A DNA stretch of 64,000 bases from Candidatus Albibeggiatoa sp. nov. NOAA (GTDB lineage Bacteria; Pseudomonadota; Gammaproteobacteria; Beggiatoales; Beggiatoaceae), in contig JAOXRS010000257.1 in NCBI GenBank assembly GCA_025800385.1, positions 124,001-188,000 on the forward strand. The letters are read 5' to 3'. The position numbers were made by a program, and so were the translations under genes. Positions 9,252-19,148 of this stretch are shown piece by piece; the stretch's first letter is position 1, and each line of letters begins with the position of its first letter. Below the pieces are notes generated by a model. It searched no databases. It saw only the letters and a program-made list of their open reading frames with translations, and had not been told where the DNA came from.

Positions 9252-11408
9252 ATGATGATTAATTTAAATATTAAAACAGGGTTTTGGTTATCCTTTTTAC
9301 TGTTATTCTTAGGTGCAATTCTTACTTTTTTTCTTGGATATCAATTGCTATTTTCACATGCAAAACAGGATATTAATAAAAGCTTCATCTCAAGCAGCCA
9401 GCTTGTTTCTTATAATATTGATAGCCTATTTAAACTGGTTGAAAATAGTGTTAAAGCCTTTGGTAACGAGTATATCTACTTGTATGAAACGCTTCCCCCT
9501 ATGTCTGCACAAGATAAACAATACTGGCAGCAAAACTACTCCATCGAGCCTGATAAGCCTGTTCACTTTAAATCTTACCCATCACAGATAGAGCCTACTT
9601 ATCAAGACCCTTATCCTGGATATTTATTATTTAATGATGGCGATTTTAATGAAAAAGTGTTTAAACACTTAAATGTATTCCAAAATATTAATGCAGCATT
9701 GAGAAATACACATGAAACGGTTGATTTTTCTTGGACTTATTTCACGACCACCAATGATATGATGATTATATATCCATATTTACCCTATGATTTTATCGAT
9801 GAGGGCTATAATCCGACTCAAAAACATTTTTATTTGGCTGCTGACTTTGAGAATAGACAGGTAGGCTGGAAAGAACCTTATATGGATTTTTCAGATGAAG
9901 GTATGATTATCACCGCATCTTATCCTGTATATAGCCAACAAAAATTATTGGGTGTTGCATCACAAGATATTACATTAAATCAACTTACTACCAATTTATT
10001 AGATAAATTGAATGTATATAACAAAACCTTATCTTTTATGGTAGATAAAAATGGAAAAGCGATTGCTAATACCATAACTGAATATTTACAAGAAATTGAT
10101 GTAATTAATGAACGATATTATCAAGCAGTATTACATTATCGAACCGATGAAGGCCTTGCGAGTTTGAATAAACCAGATATTCAAAAATCTAATTATAATT
10201 TTCTGAATCAAATTACTGAAAATGTGATACAAAACGCGCAAAATGGATTCATTAATTTTAAATATTATATTGAAGGAGAGCCATATCAAGTTTTTGCTAC
10301 TCAAACTGATATTACGGATTGGTACATCATTTCAGTGATTCCTGAGGATGTGATTTATAGTTCTCTTAAAACATCTATGTTATTAATGGCTTTGCTTATC
10401 ATCAGTATTATTGCATTGAGTTATCTTGTGACAGCCCGTTTTCTATTTAACAGTATTATCAATCCTATTGAACAACTCTCTCATACTGCAACACAAGCGC
10501 GTGATGGTAACTTAGATGTTAAAAGTAATATTACACAAAAAAATGAAATTGGCGAGTTAGCTAAAATATTTAATCAAATGCTTGGTAATTTAAAAAATTC
10601 ACTGAATGAAATTGAAGGCTATAGCCAAAAATTAGAACAAAAAATCAAACAAAGAACCTCGCAACTAGAACAAAATAACCAAGCGCTTAAATTGCTAAAC
10701 CAAGAAAAAAATGAATTTTTAGCTATTGCGGCTCATGATTTAAAAAATCCATTACAAGCAATCCAAGGCTCTGCTGAATTAATTGAAGTCACTGTACAAG
10801 ATGAAGAATTTAAAAGTAAGCAGGAAATCATTGATTTTGCAAGCATGATTAATATCAGTGCAGAACGTATGTTTGATTTGATTATTAATCTATTGGATGT
10901 GAACGCCATTGAGTCGGGTGAGGTAAAAGTTGAACTACGGCTAGATAATATTCTTCCCACTTTACAGTCTGTTGTAGATGAATATGAGAAAAAAGCCCAA
11001 ATTAAAGACATCACAATACAATTCACACCTGAACTACAAAATTTCAATGCTTATACAGATAGCAAAGTGTTGTACCAAATATTTGATAACCTGATTTCTA
11101 ATGCGATTAAATATTCACCTTTTTACAAACAAGTTTATATTCGTATTCTTCAACAAGAAAGTTGTATTCGCATTGAAATCCAAGATGAAGGTTATGGCCT
11201 CAGTTTAGAAGATCAAGAAAAGTTATTTGGTAAATTTACACGATTATCAACCAAGCCAACCAATGGTGAGCATTCTACAGGTTTAGGTTTGTTTATTGTG
11301 CAAAAATTGGTCATGACATTACGCGGCGAAGTATGGTGTGAAAGTACACTGGGACACGGCGCAACATTTATCGTACGAATACCAAGAAACTCAGATACTA
11401 TATTCTGA
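9252..11408 (+). CDS. membrane sensor histidine kinase (Cache-HAMP-HisKA-HATPase)
   Basis: This 718-residue kinase has one membrane helix near residues 11-30, a periplasmic region of about 340 residues with a double-Cache look (repeated YP.Y....F..AA..FENRQVGW and SYPVYSQQKLLGVASQDITL), and a second helix near 373-397. A HAMP segment follows (PIEQLSHTATQARDGNLDV), then a coiled coil, then HisKA with the phospho-acceptor His at about 495 (IAAHDLKNPLQ). HATPase_c shows N box (FDNLISNAIKYSP), G1 (DEGYGLS) and G2 (STGLGLFIV). It probably senses a small extracytoplasmic molecule. No cognate response regulator is next to it. The ATG at 9255 is better spaced from the AGGT-like ribosome site than 9252. 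Confidence 0.9.
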   Translation: MMINLNIKTGFWLSFLLLFLGAILTFFLGYQLLFSHAKQDINKSFISSSQLVSYNIDSLFKLVENSVKAFGNEYIYLYETLPPMSAQDKQYWQQNYSIEPDKPVHFKSYPSQIEPTYQDPYPGYLLFNDGDFNEKVFKHLNVFQNINAALRNTHETVDFSWTYFTTTNDMMIIYPYLPYDFIDEGYNPTQKHFYLAADFENRQVGWKEPYMDFSDEGMIITASYPVYSQQKLLGVASQDITLNQLTTNLLDKLNVYNKTLSFMVDKNGKAIANTITEYLQEIDVINERYYQAVLHYRTDEGLASLNKPDIQKSNYNFLNQITENVIQNAQNGFINFKYYIEGEPYQVFATQTDITDWYIISVIPEDVIYSSLKTSMLLMALLIISIIALSYLVTARFLFNSIINPIEQLSHTATQARDGNLDVKSNITQKNEIGELAKIFNQMLGNLKNSLNEIEGYSQKLEQKIKQRTSQLEQNNQALKLLNQEKNEFLAIAAHDLKNPLQAIQGSAELIEVTVQDEEFKSKQEIIDFASMINISAERMFDLIINLLDVNAIESGEVKVELRLDNILPTLQSVVDEYEKKAQIKDITIQFTPELQNFNAYTDSKVLYQIFDNLISNAIKYSPFYKQVYIRILQQESCIRIEIQDEGYGLSLEDQEKLFGKFTRLSTKPTNGEHSTGLGLFIVQKLVMTLRGEVWCESTLGHGATFIVRIPRNSDTIF

Positions 11409-11539
11409 TCATTTTAAGAATCAGATTCTTTTAGTTTTTTTATACTTTCACCCAGATAAACGCTTTTACTCCACTAGACATATTTTATTAACTTATGCAA
11501 ACTGTACAGCTTTTCTAATCTATGCCCGAAAGGAACATT

Positions 11540-12478
11540 ATGTCTGCTTTGATTTGTGGTTCGATTGCTTACGATACCATTATGTTATTCAACGATAAAT
11601 TCAAACATCACATTTTGCCAGAAAAAGTACATATTTTGAATGTATCCTTTATGGTGCCTGATATGCGTCGCGAATTTGGTGGTTGCGCGGGCAATATTGC
11701 TTATAACTTGAAGTTATTAGGTGGTGAGCCGTTATTAATGGGTACAGTGGGTGCAGATTTTACCCCTTATGCTGACTGGATGGATAAATGTGGCATTTCG
11801 CGTGACTATGTAAAAACGATTGATAATAGCTACACAGCGCAAGCGTTTATTACAACCGATATGGATGATAACCAAATCACTGCGTTTCATCCCGGTGCAA
11901 TGATGCAAGCCCATGAAAATAAAGTAGCTGATGCAACTGGCGTTAAAATCGGTATTGTATCGCCTGATGGTCGTGATGGCATGATTCAACACGCAGAACA
12001 ATTTGTTGAAGCGGGTATTCCGTTTATTTTTGATCCCGGTCAAGGTATGCCAATGTTTGACGGTGATGACTTAAAACGCTTTATTGAACAAGCTTCTTAC
12101 GTTGTGGTCAATGATTATGAATGGCAATTGATGCAAGAACGCACACAATATACGCCACAAGACGTAGCAGAAAAAGTCGAAGCCTTAATTGTGACTCAAG
12201 GTGGTGAAGGGTCTGTGATTTATACCAAAGATCAAACCTATCATATTCCTTGTGCAAAAGCGGAGAAATTAGCTGATCCAACAGGTTGCGGTGATGCATA
12301 TCGCGCAGGCTTATTATATGGCTTAACTAATGATTTGGGCTGGGAAGTCACAGGTCGTATTTCTGCATTATTAGGTGCATTAAAAATTGAGCAACATGGT
12401 ACACAAAACCATAGCTTCACTTTAGATGAATTTAAACAACGTTATCAGCAAAGTTTTGACTCAGAACTATTGATATAA
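11540..12478 (+). CDS. PfkB-family carbohydrate/nucleoside kinase (copy 1)
   Basis: The 312-residue protein belongs to the ribokinase/PfkB family and most resembles bacterial adenosine-kinase-like members. Motif 1 is GGCAGNIAYNLKLLGGEP, and motif 2 is DPTGCGDAYRAGLLYG, with the catalytic Asp and anion hole. The substrate-side N-terminus is ALICGSIAYDTIMLFNDKF. I start at ATG 11540, preceded at good spacing by AAAGGA; an ATG at 11522 would add six residues. It lies 65 bases before a close paralogue, so the pair arose by tandem duplication. The substrate (adenosine, another nucleoside or a sugar) is not settled by sequence. Confidence 0.87.
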   Translation: MSALICGSIAYDTIMLFNDKFKHHILPEKVHILNVSFMVPDMRREFGGCAGNIAYNLKLLGGEPLLMGTVGADFTPYADWMDKCGISRDYVKTIDNSYTAQAFITTDMDDNQITAFHPGAMMQAHENKVADATGVKIGIVSPDGRDGMIQHAEQFVEAGIPFIFDPGQGMPMFDGDDLKRFIEQASYVVVNDYEWQLMQERTQYTPQDVAEKVEALIVTQGGEGSVIYTKDQTYHIPCAKAEKLADPTGCGDAYRAGLLYGLTNDLGWEVTGRISALLGALKIEQHGTQNHSFTLDEFKQRYQQSFDSELLI

Positions 12479-12543
12479 GCGGGTTCGGATAACATATTAG
12501 TGTAATTCGTGCTTAATCCCAGACTTAGAAAGGAACTTTATGT

Positions 12544-13491
12544 ATGTCGGCATTGATTTGTGGTTCAATGAGTTACGACACTGTGATGGTGTTTAACGAC
12601 AAGTTTAAACATAACATCCCCGTCGATGAGATGGATTCAACTGAACCCTTTGACGTACATTTTATGGTACCTGATTTACGCCGCCAATTTGGGGGGAGTG
12701 CAGGTAATATCGCTTACAATTTAAAATTGCTAGGTGAAGACCCATATCCAATGGCCACCGTGGGCACTGATTTTGATGATTATGCCACGTGGTTTGATAG
12801 TCTTGGGATTTCGCGCGAACATGTCAAAACAATTGAACACAGTGCAACAGCCCGTACGTTTATTACCATGGATATGGGCGATAACAAGATGACGGCATTT
12901 CACCCCGGTGCAACCACCTATTCTCAATTTCACCCAATTTGGCAAGTTGATAACATTCGATTAGGTACAATATCTTATGACAGTACCGAAAGTATGGTAA
13001 GTCACGCATTGCAATTTACTGAGAAAGGCATTCCGTTTATTTTTGATCCGGGACATGCCATTTTCCAATTTGATGGTGATGAATTACTTAAATTTGTTGA
13101 ACAAGCTTCATGGATTTTAGTCAACCAAAAAGAATGGGATGTGATGCAGCGTCGTACCAACTTAAGTCCAGAGCAAGTGGCGCAACGGATGCGAGGTTTA
13201 ATTTTAACCACAGGTTCAGAAGGTGCAACGATTTACGCACAAGGCACGGAGTATAAAATTCCTGCTGCCCAAGCCAAGGCAATTAATGACCCTGTTAGTT
13301 GTGGGGACGCATTTTGTGCAGGCTTGATATATGGTCTTTTGAAAGATGCCGACTGGCCAACAATTGGGCGCATTGCTTCACTCATGGGTGCAATTAAGGT
13401 TGAGCATCATGGATCACAAAGCCATCAATTCAATTTAGACGTATTTAAAGCACGTTTTAAAAAGAATTTTGGTTATGCGTTAATTATCTAG
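12544..13491 (+). CDS. PfkB-family carbohydrate/nucleoside kinase (copy 2)
   Basis: This 315-residue paralogue of the preceding gene shares the N-terminus (SALICGSMSYDTVMVFNDKF), motif 1 (GGSAGNIAYNLKLLGEDP) and motif 2. The latter reads DPVSCGDAFCAGLIYG, where the first copy has DPTGCGDA: TG before the Cys is replaced by VS, while the catalytic Asp of GDA is kept. That change lies in the anion-hole turn and might alter phosphate or substrate handling. The ribosome site AAAGGA precedes the start; another ATG four bases upstream is out of frame. It is probably cotranscribed with copy 1. Confidence 0.87.
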   Translation: MSALICGSMSYDTVMVFNDKFKHNIPVDEMDSTEPFDVHFMVPDLRRQFGGSAGNIAYNLKLLGEDPYPMATVGTDFDDYATWFDSLGISREHVKTIEHSATARTFITMDMGDNKMTAFHPGATTYSQFHPIWQVDNIRLGTISYDSTESMVSHALQFTEKGIPFIFDPGHAIFQFDGDELLKFVEQASWILVNQKEWDVMQRRTNLSPEQVAQRMRGLILTTGSEGATIYAQGTEYKIPAAQAKAINDPVSCGDAFCAGLIYGLLKDADWPTIGRIASLMGAIKVEHHGSQSHQFNLDVFKARFKKNFGYALII

Positions 13492-13567
13492 CCTATTGAA
13501 TCATCCTGTTTATGTCATATTTTCTTGTTAATATTTTAAGTTTGGGTTAAGTGATTAGGAATAGTGT

Positions 13568-14809
13568 ATGCCGATTTCTTACCATTATGTAAATAGAATC
13601 GTTGCTGTTTTTCGTTCGGCCAATCCCAGTTTGGCATTCCAAGAATTTTTAAAATTGGAAACAGCGAGCAGCATATTATTAATTTTCGCAACAATATTAG
13701 CGTTATTGTCTAGTAATATTGCGCCATTTTCGGGCTGGTATCACCATTTTCTAGAATTAGAAATAGGGTTTCATTTTGGTACATTTGAGCTAGAAAAACA
13801 TGTGTCGCATTGGATTAACGATGGGTTGATGGCGATATTTTTCCTCGTGGTCAGTTTAGAGCTGAAACGTGAAATTATGGACGGTCAACTATCGAATCCT
13901 GCACAAGTTTTATTACCAGGATTTGCCGCGATTGGCGGTATGGTTATACCTGCGTTGTTTTATTTAATCTTCAACTATGGTGATGCTGAAACCATGAAAG
14001 GTTGGGCGATTCCTGCCGCAACGGATATTGCTTTTTCATTGGGTGTACTTGCATTACTGGGTTCTCGCATTCCTTTGTCTCTTAAGTTATTTTTGATGGC
14101 ATTGGCAATCATTGATGATTTAGGCGCGATTTTGATTATTGCTTTCTTCTACTCAGGCGGTGAGCATGGTTTAAATTATGATGCGATGTTGTGGGCTGGT
14201 GGCATTGTTGGCTTATTAGCCTTCTACAATTTCATTGGTGTCAGACGCTTATTTATTTATATCATCACAGGTATTGTGTTGTGGTACTTCGTTCTAAAAT
14301 CTGGCGTACATGCAACATTAGCAGGTGTGGCTTTAGCATTCTTTATTCCGTTGAAAACGCCGAAATATAAAGAATCACCATTGCGTTATTTAGAACATAT
14401 GTTACATCCATGGGTTGCGTTTGCCATTATGCCAATTTTCGCATTTGCCAACGCAGGTATCGCATTTGAAGGTATGTCACTCAGCACTTTAGCTGATCCT
14501 GTCCCATTAGGTATTATTGCAGGCTTGTTCTTAGGTAAACAAGTAGGTGTAATTTTATTTAGTTGGGTCTTGATTAAAACAGGTTATGCGACTTTACCGA
14601 AAGATTGTAATTGGCTGGACTTATACGGTGCAGCACTATTATGCGGTATTGGCTTTACGATGAGTTTATTTATTGGTTCATTAGCCTTTGTTGGCAATAC
14701 TGATCTGATGAATGAAGTTCGTTTAGGCGTGCTCGCAGGTTCATTCTTATCTGCGGCCGTTGGTTATGCGGTGTTAGTGAATAATTCTTCTCGCAAACAA
14801 GTAGCGTAA
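13568..14809 (+). CDS. nhaA: Na+/H+ antiporter NhaA
   Basis: NhaA exchanges Na+ for H+ across the inner membrane and supports pH and sodium homeostasis. The 413-residue protein is strongly hydrophobic, with about 12 predicted helices. It contains the family core AIPAATDIAFSLGVLALLG and ALAIIDDLGAILIIAFFY; the latter holds the adjacent Asp-Asp pair of the ion site, equivalent to D163/D164 of E. coli. The N-terminus FLKLETASSILLIFATILAL and C-terminal CGIGFTMSLFIGSLAF also match. The gene follows the two PfkB kinases and ends at a hairpin shared with the convergent protease gene. Confidence 0.95.
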   Translation: MPISYHYVNRIVAVFRSANPSLAFQEFLKLETASSILLIFATILALLSSNIAPFSGWYHHFLELEIGFHFGTFELEKHVSHWINDGLMAIFFLVVSLELKREIMDGQLSNPAQVLLPGFAAIGGMVIPALFYLIFNYGDAETMKGWAIPAATDIAFSLGVLALLGSRIPLSLKLFLMALAIIDDLGAILIIAFFYSGGEHGLNYDAMLWAGGIVGLLAFYNFIGVRRLFIYIITGIVLWYFVLKSGVHATLAGVALAFFIPLKTPKYKESPLRYLEHMLHPWVAFAIMPIFAFANAGIAFEGMSLSTLADPVPLGIIAGLFLGKQVGVILFSWVLIKTGYATLPKDCNWLDLYGAALLCGIGFTMSLFIGSLAFVGNTDLMNEVRLGVLAGSFLSAAVGYAVLVNNSSRKQVA

Positions 14810-14816
14810 TGATGAA

Positions 14817-14850
14817 GCTAGGTTCTGGTGATAACTGTCCAGAGCCTAGC
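14817..14850. terminator. convergent-gene hairpin between nhaA and protease gene
   Basis: A 12-base inverted repeat (GCTAGGTTCTGG with CCAGAGCCTAGC, one mismatch) around a 10-base loop lies between convergent genes. Neither side has a clear T-run, so it may terminate weakly or protect mRNA ends. Confidence 0.5.
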
Positions 14851-14857
14851 CATATGA

Positions 14858-15976
14858 TTAAAAAGATTTGCTCAAGCTATATTTGGTTTGTGGTAATGGG
14901 CAATCTGACTCCTCACATAGTATTTCCAACTCTGCATTACTGTCATCAATAGGCGTTAAAGTCGCTTTTAAGCCTGTTACTGAAAACTGTCCTTCTAGCT
15001 CAATTTTTTCAAATGCATTCGCACCCGTAAAAGCTAGCCATTTCCCTTCTAAAGTTAAAATCATCAATGCCATGTAATCTGGTGTAGTGGTAAAGGTGAA
15101 AAAATCAAAACTTTCAGGGCTTTGCCAGATGCCTTGATAATCGTATAATTTAGGCACATATTGCTCAATGAAATCCGTAAATGCAGCAGGTTGAGTATAC
15201 ACACCATACGCATTTTCACCTGCGCATATTGGCCCATTTTCTTTTCCGCCATAACTGACAATACCTAACTGTTGCCACTGACCAGCCTCATCTTGAATCA
15301 CCAAAGGGCCGCCACTGTCACCGACACAACTGTCTTTTTTCCCTTCTGCATAACCCGCGCAAATTGAATACGGTAAAATGATTTCTTCGGTTTGATAGGC
15401 CTTTTGGCATACGCCAGAATCAACTAAAGGCACTTGGACTTGTTGCAAAATATCAGGATATACTCGTGCTGAGGCAGAAAGTCGCCCCCAACCCATGACC
15501 GTAGCAACATTGCCTGTATTAAACAAATTTGAGTCTCTGTCACTGACAACAGAAAGTGGTTCGACGGTCGTAATAGGGTCTTGAAGCTTAACTAGACCAA
15601 TATCTGGAAAAATCACATCATTCCTACCACGCCAACCATCGTGTTGAATCACTTGTTCTACTTCTGCTCTAATCGCTTTAGTTTCCCATTCTCGATAATC
15701 ATATGCACTGACAACAACAAACAGTTCATTCGGTGCTAGAATTCGAGTGCCTGCTTTGTTATCTAAACAATGAGCGGCTGTTAAAACCCATTGCGGATGA
15801 ATCAAAGAGCCACCACAGTAAGACTGATTATCGCCCGTTTCATGGATGCCGACCATCCAAGGATAAGCATTTTCAGGGGCATCTTCCCCAGCAATAATTC
15901 TTGTGTTCCGTTCTGCAAGAGCAACGGATTGGCAACCCAACAATATAAGGCACGCCAAAATAGAACGCATACGCAT
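14858..15976 (-). CDS. secreted trypsin-like serine protease (S1)
   Basis: The 372-residue precursor begins with a signal peptide (MRMRSILACLILLGCQSVALA), then the S1 domain start RIIAGEDAPENAYPWMVGI. The catalytic triad is complete: His in LTAAHCLD, Asp in FPDIGLVKLQD, Ser in CVGDSGGPLVI. Cysteine pairs typical of chymotrypsin-like enzymes are present, including CAGYAEGKKDSC. The residue at the base of the S1 pocket is Asp (DSCVGDSGGP), which predicts trypsin-like cleavage after Lys/Arg. About 100 extra residues follow the protease domain and look beta-rich with a Cys pair (LEILCEESDCPLP); I do not recognise them. It is probably exported to the periplasm or outside. Confidence 0.9.
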   Translation of the reverse strand: MRMRSILACLILLGCQSVALAERNTRIIAGEDAPENAYPWMVGIHETGDNQSYCGGSLIHPQWVLTAAHCLDNKAGTRILAPNELFVVVSAYDYREWETKAIRAEVEQVIQHDGWRGRNDVIFPDIGLVKLQDPITTVEPLSVVSDRDSNLFNTGNVATVMGWGRLSASARVYPDILQQVQVPLVDSGVCQKAYQTEEIILPYSICAGYAEGKKDSCVGDSGGPLVIQDEAGQWQQLGIVSYGGKENGPICAGENAYGVYTQPAAFTDFIEQYVPKLYDYQGIWQSPESFDFFTFTTTPDYMALMILTLEGKWLAFTGANAFEKIELEGQFSVTGLKATLTPIDDSNAELEILCEESDCPLPQTKYSLSKSF

Positions 15977-16708
15977 TATTTTCTACCTTCTGTAAAATGG
16001 TGATGTCATGATGAAAAAAAGTAACCTTTGAATAAACTCAACCGCTCATCTTTTGTATTTTTATATATCAAATATGTTCCAATTAGCTTATTAAAATCAT
16101 TAGGTTAAATTATTCCACAACGTAATGATATGCCATAATAAAGCAATTCTTAGCAAAATGCGAGGTAAGGGTTTGTGGGATGATTTAAGTTTTGCACCAT
16201 GATTTTTTCAATGATGAAATAAAGTTGTCCATAAAAAAGCTTCTCTAGTTTAAAATATACCTATAAAAATGCATATAAATCCAATATACTTGCGACTCAT
16301 ATTACTAATTATTTTCTAACTAAAAAATGGTGAAACATTAGTTTGCAGTGAATAGTTCATTTCTGGCATGGTGATATTTTTGTGGGGCTTTTACCGAAAT
16401 AATGATTGTTTTTTGACCTTTTCAGTATGACAAGTTAAAAATAGACTGATTGTTAGTGATTAATGAAAAATAGACCTTTTTACTGTATCTTCTGAATAAG
16501 AAGGGGATCAATAAAAAAGCAGTACATTCATATGAGGATGAATCAAATATTAGATAGGTCTGAAAATATTAAATAAACTGTCCATCCAATTGATATATCA
16601 CCACTGTCTTGTATTTAAAAGTAGTGACTATTTTTAATGGTTTTCAGCTAAATAGCCTGTTGTGGCTTATCATTATTTTTGTGTTATTGCCTGACAAAGG
16701 AAGTTTTT
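15977..16708. other. long AT-rich intergenic region
   Basis: About 730 bases separate the protease start from the J-like gene start. I find no gene, RNA or repeat with support. Promoters for both divergent genes must be here. Confidence 0.45.
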
Positions 16709-17620
16709 ATGGAAAATTACTATGAGGTATTAGGAATTTCACGTTATGCCTCAACAGATGAAATTAAGCAAGCCACTCAACAGCATATCCAACTTATCAA
16801 AACGGCTTATGCAACATTATCAGATAATGATAAACGCCAAGCCTATGAAGCCAATCCCAGCGATATTGATTACTATGCCTTGTTAGAAGCAGATAGTTCA
16901 GCAACGACAACCCGCTTAAAAGTCACTGCACAAGAAAAATTGAATGCATTGAAATCGATATATCAAACGTTATCAGACCCATCATTGCGTGAGACGTATG
17001 ATACCAGTTTATCTGGCAACTCCAGCCAATCTGATGAACTTAGTCATGTCGAAATAAATACAACGAACCCAGATGAATCCAGCGAGTACAACCCGTATGC
17101 TGCGCCTGATACGATGGTAACTGATGTACTTATTGATACTGAAGTGCAACTCGCTTCTCGTCTATCACGTTTTATTGCTTATATATATGATTTCATTATT
17201 TATATAATGCCAGTTGCTTTGACTATGATTGCTATTGTTATGTTAGAAGAAAGTACGCAATTTGAGTTAGATTCAATAGATGCAGCTGAAGCACTAATAA
17301 TGTCTCCATCTTCAATACTTTATAGTGCTATATTTTTGGTTGGTATGATGGGTATTTTCATTTTGAATCTTATCTATTTATATCGTAATGGCCAAACTAT
17401 TGGTAAAAAAATGGCTGGGATTAAAATCATACGCAGCGACTACACCAGAGCTGGTTTAGCACGTATTATTTTCTTGCGCTATTTTGCCATGGGTTTATTA
17501 GGCGGTATTCCTGTGATTGGTCTGGTTATTACGCTTATCAACTATTTGATGATTTTCGGTAAATCACGTCGTTGCTTACACGACTATATCGCGGATACTA
17601 TAGTAGTAAAAGTAAAGTAG
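16709..17620 (+). CDS. degenerate J-domain/RDD membrane protein
   Basis: The 303-residue protein starts MENYYEVLGISRYASTDEIKQAT and continues with two J-like segments (to about residue 105), each with the last helix (YATLSDNDKRQAYEA and YQTLSDPSLRETYD). Neither contains the HPD tripeptide needed to stimulate DnaK, so the cochaperone function is doubtful. After a polar linker comes an RDD domain (about 150-300) with three membrane helices and its typical start LASRLSRFIAYIYDFIIYI, then YRNGQTIGKKMAGIKIIR and the end CLHDYIADTIVVK. I use ATG 16709 because AAAGGA lies just upstream; an upstream start at 16679 is less likely. The function of RDD proteins is often transport or envelope related. 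Confidence 0.75.
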   Translation: MENYYEVLGISRYASTDEIKQATQQHIQLIKTAYATLSDNDKRQAYEANPSDIDYYALLEADSSATTTRLKVTAQEKLNALKSIYQTLSDPSLRETYDTSLSGNSSQSDELSHVEINTTNPDESSEYNPYAAPDTMVTDVLIDTEVQLASRLSRFIAYIYDFIIYIMPVALTMIAIVMLEESTQFELDSIDAAEALIMSPSSILYSAIFLVGMMGIFILNLIYLYRNGQTIGKKMAGIKIIRSDYTRAGLARIIFLRYFAMGLLGGIPVIGLVITLINYLMIFGKSRRCLHDYIADTIVVKVK

Positions 17621-17731
17621 TTTTTTTAAATTGTCTACTTAGGACTTATAAATACAATAAGTGATTTCAGTTAAAAACCATTTGATTGAAATAATAACAA
17701 AAATATTTGTTAAGGTAGGCAGTTCATAAAC

Positions 17732-17768
17732 CGCATCTTTCAGATAGTGATGGATGCGATTTTCTTTT
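17732..17768 (+). terminator. probable terminator after the RDD gene
   Basis: CGCATC and GATGCG form a 6-bp stem with a 15-base loop, followed on the plus strand by ATTTTCTTTT. The spacing of over 100 bases from the stop makes it moderate evidence. Confidence 0.5.
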
Positions 17769-17776
17769 ATGGCAGG

Positions 17777-18064
17777 CTAAATACGTTGACCTGTCGTGTC
17801 AAATTGTAACACTTCAACCTCGCCATCTTCATCAGTAATTTCAGCTTGTTGTAAAACGCCGTCCGCATAGTATTGGTAACGATGCGTAAACTCAATATCA
17901 CCATAGACCACTTTTTCACACATCAGCATTTTGGCTTGTGCATCATAATGGGCACGAAAAAAAGTCATGCGGTTTTCAGTCGATTCCAACGGATTAACTA
18001 GTTTTAAAGGTAAGCCTACTCCAGAATAAGACACGAAACAGGCTGTTCGAGACACTTCGCTCAT
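17777..18064 (-). CDS. conserved hypothetical protein of 95 residues
   Basis: This small soluble protein starts MSEVSRTACFVSYSGVGLPL. Its centre resembles short conserved proteins with an RAHYDAQ...CEKVVYGDIEFTHRYQYYADGVL pattern, a beta-rich unit like the antiparallel strands of YD-type or DUF6156-like proteins. I am not certain of the family name and assign no function. It lies between the RDD gene and the broken CitE gene, with no obvious operon partner. Confidence 0.6.
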   Translation of the reverse strand: MSEVSRTACFVSYSGVGLPLKLVNPLESTENRMTFFRAHYDAQAKMLMCEKVVYGDIEFTHRYQYYADGVLQQAEITDEDGEVEVLQFDTTGQRI

Positions 18065-18207
18065 CAGTAATATACTCTTGATTAATTAGAAATATAGTCA
18101 GACGATGTAAGGCTGACAACTCTATTATCACATAAAAAATATGGTATTTAAAAGAGCTGTCAATCTGAGAGAAGTGTTTGAATAGGATCAATATTGTTTA
18201 AGTGTGA

Positions 18208-19078
18208 TTAAGCACGGTTTTGAATTGCATCACGTAAAGCTAACATCCGCTTGGCTTCTTCTACATGCAAATTCTCAATTAAACGTCCGTTGACAACCAC
18301 TACGCCTTTGCCTGCTTGTTGCGCTTCATCCCATGCTTGAATCACTTTTTCAGCATGTTGAATTTCTGCTTCACTGGGTGCAAATACTTGATTTGACGCT
18401 GCAATTTGTTTTGGATGGATTAAGGTTTTACCATCAAAGCCCATATCACGACCTTGAATACAAGCCGCTTCAAAACCTTCGGCATTTTCTAAATCTAAAT
18501 ACACACCATCAACAATATCTAAACCATGTACCCGCGCCGCCATTACGCATAAGCTCAATGGTACAAGCATCCCAATACGATCAGGTGTATGACGCACACG
18601 CATTTCCTTGGCTAAATCCGATGTACCCATGACAATGGTTTTTTAAACGTGGATGGCTACCTGCAATCGATTCAATGTTAAACATGCCTTGCGGAGTCTC
18701 GGCCATTATCCAAATTGGTAAATCTGCTGTGCCGCCGTTATCGTCCAATAATTGAATGGCATCTAATACCTGTTGTGCTTGATCGACTTTAGGTAATAAC
18801 ACACCATCGATAGGTAACTTGGCAATTGCGATGATGTCATCTTTGCCCCATTCCGTATCTAACCCATTCACTCGCACAATGATTTCTCTATCACCATAGC
18901 CGCCGCCATTCACTGCTTGGGCGATTTGCTCACGCGCTTGTTGTTTTGCATCTGGTGACACTGCATCTTCTAAATCAAAAATTAAACTATCAACATCTAA
19001 GGTCTTAGCTTTTTCTAACGCACGCGCATTTGATCCCGGCATATATAAAACTGAACGGCGTGGCTTTAATTGTTGCAT
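18208..19078 (-). pseudogene. CitE-like HpcH/HpaI aldolase/CoA-ester lyase, frameshifted
   Basis: Two overlapping minus-strand frames together give one complete lyase of about 290 residues. The first carries the start MQQLKPRRSVLYMPGSNARALEKA, DVDSLIFDLEDAVSP and VRVNGLDTEWG; the second carries MGTSDLAKEMRVRH, KTLIHPKQIAASNQVFAPS and the C-terminus. These are hallmarks of CitE-type beta-lyases (malyl-CoA or citramalyl-CoA lyase group) with the metal-binding Glu/Asp. The frames join at a run of six A (minus strand, near 18640). Removing one A restores the conserved HPRLKTIVMGTSDLA. Either the gene is broken by a homopolymer insertion or the sequence has a one-base error. The start 19078 has GGAG upstream. 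The rest of the frame is intact, which favours a recent mutation or an error. Confidence 0.8.
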
Positions 19079-19148
19079 TGATTTACTCCACTTTGATGTA
19101 TGTATTGCCCCAATATGTGACGGGACGTTTTTATAAATGTTTTTTAAA

